Source: Pyropia yezoensis (lineage: Eukaryota > Rhodophyta > Bangiophyceae > Bangiales > Bangiaceae). Taken from it: DNA of 64,000 bases. The notes under the pieces are model-generated. The model made no database searches. It was not told the DNA's origin and was given only the letters and a program-made list of their open reading frames with translations. Location of the stretch: assembly GCA_009829735.1 (NCBI GenBank), contig CM020619.1, forward strand, positions 2,982,590 to 3,046,589. Direction: 5' to 3'. Shown here in pieces: positions 31,777 through 40,551 of this stretch. The position numbers were made by a program, and so were the translations under genes. The number at the start of each line of letters is the position of its first letter. Position 1 is the first letter of the stretch.

Positions 31777-32993
31777 TACTTGGCATGTAAATATGCAGTA
31801 CATTCAGTACTTTGGTATTTGACTCAACGGATCCCTGCTTGTCCTACGCGCGCACGTGGGAGCCTTTCAACATGATATGAGCATTCTTCGCGCATTTTTT
31901 ATAGACTGGACAGTCCTGGCCGCAGCAAGTGGTGGCTCTTTACCACTGTCTTCATGCACTATTCTGAGCGCTTACTCTCCCCAAAGTTCCAGATTGCTTT
32001 TACACAGTGGGTCACTGGAACGGTTTGGGCCCGATAAGATAGTCTGATAATTGTACTGCTCAAACCAGCATGGTCTGGGTCCAGCAAGTTCGCGGCCCAC
32101 CATTGCTGGTCGAGTCTCATTCCGCTTTCGACTGTCTTGTTTGGGCACACGAGGCTACCTTTCTCCGACAAGAGCCTGTGACCGCTTCAAGTACTTTTTC
32201 AGGCTTTTCGGGAGGTTCTTTCCGCTGACCCACACCATCCGACGACATTCTGATCAAGACTTGCATCCTCCCCCCCCCCCTCCCCCCCCCCAGATGCGCG
32301 CGAGCACCTTGAAGTGCCAGCGGCCGGAGACGTGGGGAGCCCCCAAATAGGGACCTTCGGTGCAAGGCATGTGGAGTTCCGAGGCCAGCGCCAAAATCAA
32401 CTGCTTGGCGGCTCACCTGCGAAACGACCCACCCGGGTGGCTGACCAACTTGCAGCCCGTGCTGCTCAAACGAAACACAAGGGCTCCATTGAATTCGTAC
32501 ACTTTTTTTCGTTCCCTGCGAAGGACGGAATGTGACAGCACTGGGGAGTCGTGAACAATCGTGTTGCGACTCGTCGTGAGTTGTGCGTAAGACGCCGGCA
32601 GCGGCTCTGACACAGCTTTGTGTATCAAGAGCTCCGTGTCATGGCGAATGCCGCAATAGGAAGTCGAGTTTTGCATCTGACACTTTCAAGCCGCTATCTC
32701 TGTGCAAGATTGCACTTCTCGTCCTGATGGCGTGCAACGAATGTCGTGCACGGTCGATTGTGCAACTCTATGGTGTCTTTGGCAAGATCTTCAAAGGCGG
32801 CGTGTGCAGAGGCATTAGCTTACGCGCGGATCATCCGCAGTATGATACTACAACGAAGAGTATTGGAACCCAGGATCCCCAACCCACAATCCACTCACAC
32901 GCACACAGACCAGCCTGGAGCCCAGGAAGGAAGACATAAAAGCTCTCCTCTGATCCGCTCACCCGCCTCAGTGCGAGGCAAAGGCATGGGTGT

Positions 32994-33140
32994 TGTCCCA
33001 ATTTTGGCCGATGTGGACAAGAGCATCAGTGCAATCCAAGAGTGGCTCAGCCATTGCTTGAGCGGAGTACTGCCGTCCAGAAAGTAGGATGTCATACAGC
33101 ATCGCTGTTGTTCTTGCCCACATCGGCCAATTGGGAGAAC
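32994..33140. repeat. Foldback of a dispersed CCCAATTTTGGCCGATGTGG family
   Basis: TCCCAATTTTGGCCGATGTG at about 32997 is inverted at about 33116 (CACATCGGCCAATTGGGA), with further pairing inside (CAAGAGCA versus TGTTCTTG). Related words recur at about 37553 and 37668, which suggests a dispersed repeat. Confidence 0.55.
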
Positions 33141-33995
33141 AGCGACACACAGGACAAGTGGCCGAGGGAGCAAGAAACCGGAGCACTGTTGATGATGGAA
33201 TAAGGCCCTGAGGAGACCCCAAAGCACCCCTCAAGAACCTTGCCCCCTGGCCCCTCTAGGTGCCCTCAGCGATGCCCCCAGAGGGAGCCCCCAGCGTACC
33301 CGGTGCCAGCAAGGCACCGGCCGCTCGCCGGGCCAAAGCCAGCGCATCCCCTACACTGGGACTATTCATACGCTGCTGGGGCAGCGGGGGTCACCAGACA
33401 ACACCCGGTCGCCAAGTTTATGCAAAAGCCAGCCAAAAATCGCCCCTGACAAAATCGTCAATCACCGAAAGAAAACTCAGCGGGAAAAAGGGGAAAGATT
33501 CGAGAACACGCAAAGAAAACAAGCACGAAAAGCACACAAGTGACCCGAGGGCCAGCATGCCCTTAACCGGGCAAGGCCTCCCCTCCTGATGACCAATCAG
33601 GGGACTGGGTGTTTTCGCCATTGCCCCGGGCCACCCAAACAGTAATCCCCGATCAGAACGCTCCACCTAACGCTTCCAGCCGGGTCCAAGTCAGTCTCCC
33701 GGGTCCCAACGGTTCCGGGCGGTCAGAGAGCCACATGAAAGGCAAGGCTTTTGAGTTCCAAGTCACCACAGGTGCAGATGCACCCCCAACCCCAGTGTGT
33801 GTCATCCCAGTATGGTGTGGTCACAAGATACACATCTCAGTGTATCCCCGGAAATGGTAGCTCTAGCAGTTGTCTGGGCCTAAACCTGTTCGATCGGAAC
33901 AAACAATTCGAATTTCCAGGAGGATTGGGAACCCTGGTGGTTTAGTATGAAGCTGGTACCATACAAACGCATACGAGCCCACTAACGGTGGGCGC

Positions 33996-34382
33996 GTGCA
34001 CGCCGGGAATCAAGACTGCTTCCCAACCAGAGCGCCCCAACTTGAGTTGTGGCCTTTGCGCTCCCCCAATAATAGCTCCAGGGTTTACGGCCACGGTTCC
34101 CCTCGAGAAGAAGACGGCTACCCTCGCCCGGAAAACGGCATAAGATCCTTTGCAGCAGAAAAAGCAAAAAGAGAGTTAGAGCGGAAGCGAGACTTAGACG
34201 ACTTCAACCGAAAGCTGTTCACGCACAAAAAGCGGAGCCGTTGTGGGCCTGGAAAAGGAGCTCCGAGACCAAAGAAATCCCCGCGGAGCGCGCACTGGAG
34301 CGCCCCGACACGAGCCCTCAGACGACGAGAGCAAACACAATTTTTCTTAGGCAGAATCCCTGCCCACGGACGCGACTTGTAA
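33996..34382 (+). pseudogene. Possible decayed coding remnant in the spacer
   Basis: A 128-codon frame includes a charged helical segment (AEKAKRELERKRDLDDFNRK) and a very basic tail. It starts at an ordinary Met with no promoter context, and neighbouring frames at 33609-33945 break off with stops. The composition is more protein-like than elsewhere in the island, but no family is recognised. It may be the end of an old mobile-element protein or a chance frame. Confidence 0.2.
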
Positions 34383-35203
34383 TCATCTCAATTGAGATGT
34401 ACGTTTTAATTTCTCATGTGCGCTGCTTCAGTGTGAACAAGGCCTCAGCAGCCCGTCTGGTGACGTATGTCCGGACTATTCCGATTTAGACTGGGTGTGT
34501 ATTGTATCGTCTGAGCCGCAAGGGCCGCAAGTTGGTCAGCCACCCGGGTGGGTCGTTTCGCAGGTGAGCCGCCAAGCAGTTGATTTTGGCGCTGGCCTCG
34601 GAACTCCACATGCCTTGCACCGAAGGTCCCTATTTGGGGGCTCCCCACGTCTCCGGCCGCTGGCACTTCAAGGTGCTCGCGCGCATCTGGGGGGGGGGAG
34701 GGGGGGGGGGAGGATGCAAGTCTTGATCAGAATGTCGTCGGATGGTGTGGGTCAGCGGAAAGAACCTCCCGAAAAGCCTGAAAAAGTACTTGAAGCGGTC
34801 ACAGGCTCTTGTCGGAGAAAGGTAGCCTCGTGTGCCCAAACAAGACAGTCGAAAGCGGAATGAGACTCGACCAGCAATGGTGGGCCGCGAACTTGCTGGA
34901 CCCAGACCATGCTGGTTTGAGCAGTACAATTATCAGACTATCTTATCGGGCCCAAACCGTTCCAGTGACCCACTGTGTAAAAGCAATCTGGAACTTTGGG
35001 GAGAGTAAGCGCTCAGAATAGTGCATGAAGACAGTGGTAAAGAGCCACCACTTGCTGCGGCCAGGACTGTCCAGTCTATAAAAAATGCGCGAAGAATGCT
35101 CATATCATGTTGAAAGGCTCCCACGTGCGCGCGTAGGACAAGCAGGGATCCGTTGAGTCAAATACCAAAGTACTGAATGTACTGCATATTTACATGCCAA
35201 GTA

Positions 35204-35275
35204 GGGCGTGTGGTCTAGTGGTATGATTCTCGCTTAGGGTGCGAGAGGTCCCGCGTTCAATTCGCGGCACGCCCC
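35204..35275 (+). tRNA. tRNA-Pro(AGG), right copy
   Basis: Same 72-nt cloverleaf as the left copy, on the plus strand. Anticodon AGG in loop TTAGGGT, no intron, followed 12 nt later by six T. Confidence 0.95.
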
Positions 35276-35287
35276 GAAATACCGTGA

Positions 35288-35293
35288 TTTTTT
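35288..35293 (+). terminator. Pol III terminator of tRNA-Pro (right copy)
   Basis: Six T downstream of tRNA-Pro. Confidence 0.6.
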
Positions 35294-35701
35294 ATCACCT
35301 TCAGTCCGGACAGCAAGAGTACGAGGAAGAACCCGCATTGGCTGTCTTTTTAACGCCGTTTAAGATGTGCACACGATCCTACCGCATGACCATGACGCTT
35401 GTACGTACAGGCCCGCGTAACGGAAGGCAAGCTCATCGCTCGACATCGCATACCCACTAGACATATTTCGTTGAGAACAGTACGTGTAAAATGGTCGAGG
35501 ATGTCCCAAAAGGGACAGCTGGTGCATGTGAGCCGACTCTCAGTAGCAGGATTGGGCGTCGCCGGTATGGAGGATTAGGCGTCATCCGTCCAAAGTGCCC
35601 ACCTAGACGGGACGACACTTCGGATGGACAGGTTGTGACCCACTCAGGTGCGGTATTATATGAGATTAAATCACATTACTTGTTGCATCTTTCACAACAT
35701 G

Positions 35702-35807
35702 TCCGCGTTAGTCTAGTGGTTCCAGCTCGTCGGGCGCTTCACGAAGGATACCTGTCTCTCAATGTTGCAGTTCACAGGTGGCCCGGGTTCAATTCCCGGA
35801 CGCGGAA
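35702..35807 (+). tRNA. tRNA-Glu(CTC) with anticodon-loop intron and D-loop insertion, right copy
   Basis: Exons: acceptor 35702-35708; D stem GTCT 35711-35714 with GGAT 35746-35749; anticodon stem 35751-35755 with 35774-35778; T-arm; acceptor 3' strand 35800-35806; discriminator A 35807. An 11-nt intron (35762-35772) follows A37. A 23-nt insertion (35722-35744) splits the D-loop between AGTGGTT and A. Its ends can pair (TCGT with ACGA) around a small loop. Excision gives a standard 72-nt tRNA-Glu with a typical AGTGGTTA D-loop. Ectopic tRNA introns of this kind are known from red algae such as Cyanidioschyzon and from nucleomorphs. Confidence 0.85.
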
Positions 35808-35810
35808 TGC

Positions 35811-35815
35811 TTTTT
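35811..35815 (+). terminator. Pol III terminator of tRNA-Glu (right copy)
   Basis: Five T starting 4 nt after the tRNA 3' end. Confidence 0.6.
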
Positions 35816-35895
35816 GTCAGTGCGATTATCGTATTCTTCCTTGCTTTGTATGAAACACCTTGCACACAAACGATCGCGCGTGACAGACCACTATA

Positions 35896-36010
35896 GTGCG
35901 TCCCGTAAAAAGTAGACGTGCACGTGTCGTGATCATGTCAAATATCGGCCACTGGACCAATCAAACCCACACTGCACGACCTGTGCACGTCCACTCTTTA
36001 CGGGACGCAC
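35896..36010. repeat. 115-bp foldback (MITE-like) element, right copy
   Basis: Mirror copy of 30970-31084 with the same GTGCGTCCCGTAAA ends. Confidence 0.7.
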
Positions 36011-36172
36011 AATATATATATCGCATTGTGCCTCAGGATGATGAAGCACACTGTTGCTTAACGAGAGCGCGATTAATATTATCTCGCGTCCACAGCACTC
36101 GGCAGCTTGTGGCAGAGACGCGCAAGGCTTCTCCAACGTTTTATTGTTGGTGCAGGCGCGCGCGGTCGAGTA

Positions 36173-38403
36173 TGTTCAGGAGTCCGCGCTGCTTTTCTGA
36201 TGGTCCTTGCACGGTCTCTTAAGGCTTTCCATGAGTGCTGCGAGCGAGGGCCTAACAGTACAAACACGGTTTGTTGTGGGGGTCATCCGTCAAAGCAGCC
36301 TCATTGCGTTGCTGGCAACTTGCACCACACGTGACTGATCCGTTCCGTCGGTACGCAAGGTTCAGTAGTGTTGACACGATTAAAAAACTGTTGAGAGCTC
36401 TGTCGTGGCCATGATGCGCTGCCTCGCAAGCTCTGGAGTCACAGTGACAAATTCTGAAAACCTGTGATAAATTCTGACACGATTGTAGGTCCATGCAACG
36501 CGCCTGGGGTGCGATGCATATCATCTGATTCAGTCCGCTTGATGCACTTTCAGGGTGGAGCGCGCCCTCGCGCCAGGCGGGCTGTCGGGCGCGACTTGGG
36601 CGCGATCAATTTGTTTTCAGGATTTTTCAGAGGGACGCTGGACAGCTACTTACTGGCCGCTACGAACTTTCGTCTGCAGGGGTGACCACGTCTAATGCTG
36701 GTTAAGAACCCCGGTTCTCGTACTTCGCGGCTTCACGGCTATAGGACTTGCACGGCACAGACCGGATGAAGCACCGTAGAATGGAGGAGCTCACGCTGAG
36801 TTCTAATGTGTGTGTTTTCTACGACAGATTTCTCCGACCGTTCTCTTGACAAATGAACAGCCTGCATGAATTGACGTTAGGCACATCAAATCCGCTCTGA
36901 ACTGGGTAGCTGACCTTGGCACGTCCGTGCGCGGCACAACCACGCGGGCTTTACGAGGACCGCCAATGGCCGCTTGCGCGAGTGGCGGCTGCTGGGTGGG
37001 GCGGCTCCGTTGGCGGGAGCCCCCAGAAGCCCAATCGCTGCGGCTGTGTCTGCCCTCCCTTCCATCAAGCGCAGCGTTTTTCCGCGCTCTGTGGTTTCTA
37101 CACGGTGGTATTTGTAGGCAGCCAAAGAGGTCCTTGGTGAGAATGACGGACTAGGGCAAGCGGACGCCTCTGGTGCTGAACCTCTTCGTAAGGGATGTTC
37201 GTGTTCGAATAAACGAAATCTTCGGGGGGCTACAATGCGCGCTTTAGGGCGCGACAGCCTTCTGAAGGGAGTCACTAAGGCGCGATTCGGGCACTTATTT
37301 TCTAAGGGTTTCGACTTGTGCCCCGCCCAAGAATGGCACTATTGACAGCCCTAAAGGTCTATACCACTTAATAAGGCACGTGACCACGGTCCACCTTTAC
37401 TGACGTGCACTTTCGAGACCACGGACGCCACTGAAGAAAACACAGCTGCAGAAGAGAGAGAAGCTCACGGACTGTCCTTTGGAGCCAAGACATTGCTTAT
37501 CAGGGTCATCCTCGACCGCGTCATAGCTGTAGCCAAGAGTATTGCTGTTTTCCCAATTTGGTCCGACCTGATCAAAGTCACGACTGGGTCCGGGCCAACT
37601 TCCCATTGGTCGGCGGGCTGCTTCCGGCTGAATGGATGGCTGTGAGGTTGTTTCCTAGTCTTGATCTTTCCCAATTTTGTCCGATGCGGTCGAAGTCAAG
37701 ATAAAGCAGCAATACTCGGTCCAGATTTTGAGAGCTTCTCAGACTTCGCTGTGATCTCACGAAGACAGGGAGAGAGCCGTCTGTGACTTCTTCGCGCGAG
37801 AAGGTCGCATTTTACATGCGTTAGAAGTAGGGGCACAAAAAACGGACCCAAGAAAGCGTGCACGAGTTGATATCTAGGATGTAGGAAAGTGAAGCGACGG
37901 TCTGTGGCCTATTTGAACACTTTTGCGTGCGCTTCTTTCGAGCTCTCTTTGATCTTACGCGGGGGTTTCCTGGGACTCTTTCTCACTTTTCTCAAAAAAA
38001 CCCGTAGCACAAGTGGGAGAACGATGGACCGGCTTCTAGCGAGGAGCTGCATGCGTACGGCCGGAAGCCTATCTCGTGTGCCTCAATGTATGAGATAGAC
38101 ATTTTTTTTAGTTCTCAGCCAGCCATAAAATCATATATAGATTATTTGGTCGGAATTACTAAATACAGTCTCATTGCGTAGATTAATTCATCTGGGGTAT
38201 AAAAAATCTCTGGTTTCCTGCGTCGGGGCAAGCCGCTCATGCAGAATCACTAAACGGACTCGTGGTAGAACAACTTCAGCCGCGTCTTCTTTTTTGACGA
38301 CTGCTTTGAAGATTGCTCATCCCCGTTCTTCTCGTCGGGGAAAAAGCGGGAAGCTGTTTTTCAGTGGAGTAGTCCCGCGCCAGGCGAACACGCGCATGCG
38401 TAC
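36173..38403. other. AT-richer flank with dispersed repeats, no gene recognised
   Basis: Balanced base composition continues to about 38400, then changes sharply to GC-rich at the RING gene. It contains two repeats of a TTCCCAATTTTGTCCGATG-type unit (separate entry) and an AT-rich tract at about 38100-38160. No protein domain is seen in any frame. Confidence 0.35.
37547..37735. repeat. Two degenerate copies of the CCCAATTTTGTCCGATG repeat
   Basis: TTTTCCCAATTTGGTCCGAC at about 37547 and TTTCCCAATTTTGTCCGATG at about 37667 are direct copies about 118 bp apart. Each is followed by a GTCAAAGTCA/GTCGAAGTCA word and then an ACTGGGTCC/ACTCGGTCC word. Read on the minus strand, both encode a similar DFDxxGxNWE string. 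Related copies occur at about 32997 and 33116. Confidence 0.6.
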
Positions 38404-39633
38404 GTGCTGTGCCCCCTTCACGTGCTTCCGCTCCACCTTCGCTTGCGCGCTCCCGCTCCGCCCGCCGTGGCGGCCATTGCGCCCGCCGCTGCCATGGAGC
38501 CGTCATCCCGGCCGCCGCCTCCGTCCGCCACCCACCTTAGCGGCCATTCTGGCAGCCGGCGTGGCAGCCACCGTGGCGTCCGCGGCGGTCGCAGGGACCC
38601 CAGCGGCGACATGCCTGGCAGCGCCAGCGCCATTTGCGGCGGGGCGTCCCCCCCTTCCGGCGGCCCCGCCCCCCCTATGGCACCTGGCGTGCCACCACCC
38701 CAAGCGGCGGCTCCCGCTGCGACATCTGCTCTGGCGACAGCTGCAGTCGGGCTCCCCTATGCCGGCGCCCCCCCCGGCTCCCCCGCCCCGCCCCCCGTGG
38801 GGGTGCGCGCTCCCCACCCACTGGCGGCTGCCGCCCGCGGGGCGGCGGTGACGCTCGCCGTTACGGCGGTGGTGACGCTGCTGCTCCTCCCACCGCCGCC
38901 GCCGCCAGTCGTGTGGCGCGCCGGGCGACCGGCGGCGGCGGGTGGCGTGCCGGGCGTGGGGGGGGGAGCCGCCGGGGGCGCCCCCGCCGCCGCCGCGTGG
39001 ACGTGCGCGTCCCTCCACGGCTGCGGCACCGTGCTAGGCGGTGCGGACGCGGCGGGGGGAGGCGGCGGCAGCGGCGGTGGCAGCGGCGGCCCGCCTCCGT
39101 CGGCCCCCAACTGGACGTGGCGCCGTCAGCGACGGCGGCGGCAACGGCAACGGCGGGTGGGCCACGGCAGCGGCGGCGGCGGCGGCGGCACGGCGCCGCC
39201 CGACGCGCCGTTGCTGGCGGTGGCCGCGGCGGCCTACGCGGCGCTCCTCCCCGCTGCGGTGTGGGTGCTCCGCCGGCTGCGGGGGGCGGTTGGCGGGGGG
39301 GGCGGCGCTTTGGGCTTGGGGGGGGAGGGGGCGGGGGGGCGTCCCACGGCGGGCGGCCGCCGCCGCCGCCCTCGCGTCGGGGCGCACGGCGGCGGCTGGT
39401 CGAGTGCGTCGGAGGAGGAGCGGTTTTACGACCCGCTCGGGGGGGGCGACGGCGGATGGGCGACCCACTGGCTGGGGGGGGGGGACGTTGCCGCCGACGT
39501 GGCCGCCGCGTCCGAGGCGGTGGTGTGGGGGGGGGGGCACCGCCCCGCGGGGGGGCGGCGGCACGCGGCCACGGGGGTGGCGGGAGGGACGCTGGGACAG
39601 CCCGAACGGCGGCCGCCGCCCCCCGCTCTAGCG

Positions 39634-39666
<33 letters not shown>

Positions 39667-39897
39667 CTCCCCCCCCGCACGCCGCCCCCCCCGCCCGCCC
39701 CCGGGTCGGTGTGCGGGGTGTGCCTGGGCGCCCTCACCCCCGGCGGTCCGCCCGCGACGCGCCTCCGCGTGTGTGGCCACCCGTTTCACGCGGCGTGCGC
39801 GGCGGCGTGGCTGGTCGCCCGCCGCCACAATCGGTGCCCGCTGTGCGCGCGGCGGGTGGTGGCCGGGCGGGACGGGCGGATGGGGCGGCTGGCATAG
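38404..39897 (+). CDS. RING-H2 membrane protein, probable E3 ubiquitin ligase
   Basis: 497-residue protein with a C-terminal RING-H2 finger. Ligands are C437 and C440 (CGVC), C457, H459, H462, C465 and C478/C481 (CPLC), a C3H2C3 spacing typical of ATL-like E3 ligases that recruit E2-ubiquitin. Two hydrophobic segments precede it: AAVTLAVTAVVTLLLL at about 145-160 and LLAVAAAAYAALLPAAVWVL at about 268-287. They place it in a membrane with the RING probably cytosolic. The rest is Gly/Ala/Pro-rich and shows little constraint. The start may be the Met at 38404 or the Met at 38494 (MEPSSRPP), which lies just after the composition change. No intron is needed. The substrate is unknown. Confidence 0.75.
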
Positions 39898-40423
39898 ACA
39901 GCGGCAGCGCGGGTCGCGGGTGGGGGGGGGTGGGGGAGGGGAGGGAGTGTGTCTCTTGGGAAGCGGCTGCACGCCTGATGGCGGTCGTTTTATTTATGCT
40001 TTTGGTGCTGGGGCTCTTTCTGCTGGTCCCCTTTTTGTTTGTCTCTCCGCGGGTGGGGCCTGTCCAGCCCCCGCGCGCCATTTTGTGGTTCTTCCCGTGT
40101 TTTTCCTCGGTGCCCTACATATCTATCCGGGCGAGAGTGCGTGCCACCGCGGCGCGCCGGTCTTCCCCATGGGAAGCGGGGCAAGGCGGGGAGGGGGGGG
40201 GGACGCGTCGGCGCGGCGTCGAACCCCGCTCGTCAACGCCCCCGGCCTCGGCCGGCGCACGTCGGCTCAGGCTGCCCCTGAGGGCCGCCCCACCGCCGCC
40301 CCCCCACACCTTCCACGCGCTGCTCTTCCCCTCCTCCCCCCTCCCTCTTTCCCGTGACCTCCCTCAGGGCGCCTCCGTGACTCGGGGCGCCGCATCCGTT
40401 GCGCGCGCCGCCGCTGGTGCTTC
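39898..40423. other. Convergent intergenic region
   Basis: Lies between the RING gene (+) and the checkpoint gene (-). It includes a T-rich stretch at about 39985-40050, probably 3' untranslated sequence of the RING gene. No gene is seen. Confidence 0.4.
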
Positions 40424-40520
40424 CTACGGGTCGGCGTCGACAAAGATGGCAAATGGGGCGGCCGCACCGCCGCCACCACCACCCCCGCCCCCACCGCTGC
40501 TCGACATCGCGTCGCCGCCC

Positions 40521-40551
<31 letters not shown>

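Larger units (their letters stand above)
30808..32482 (+). repeat. Left arm of a 5.4-kb inverted repeat
   Basis: This arm is the reverse complement of 34498-36172; paired positions always sum to 66980. All segments compared, including two adjacent C-runs of eleven and ten, are identical. Similarity ends abruptly at the outer edge (GGTCGAGTA then divergence) and frays over about 30 bp at the inner edge. It contains a tRNA-Glu, a tRNA-Pro and a 115-bp foldback element, all minus strand relative to their mates. Confidence 0.95.
32483..34497. other. Unique spacer between the inverted-repeat arms
   Basis: 2.0 kb of balanced composition with no recognised gene. It contains a foldback made of CCCAATTTTGGCCGATGTGG-type words (about 32996 and 33116). 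Three short plus-strand frames with protein-like composition may be remnants of a decayed coding unit: about 33609-33860; 33751-33945; and 33996-34382, which includes AAEKAKRELERKRDLDDFNR. No reverse transcriptase, integrase or transposase motif is visible. Confidence 0.4.
34498..36172 (-). repeat. Right arm of a 5.4-kb inverted repeat
   Basis: Reverse complement of 30808-32482, with the same tRNA-Pro, tRNA-Glu and foldback element in mirror order. The G-runs at about 34689-34711 match the left arm exactly in length, so the copies are very young or kept identical by gene conversion. Alternatively, they are an assembly of one palindromic locus. Confidence 0.95.
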
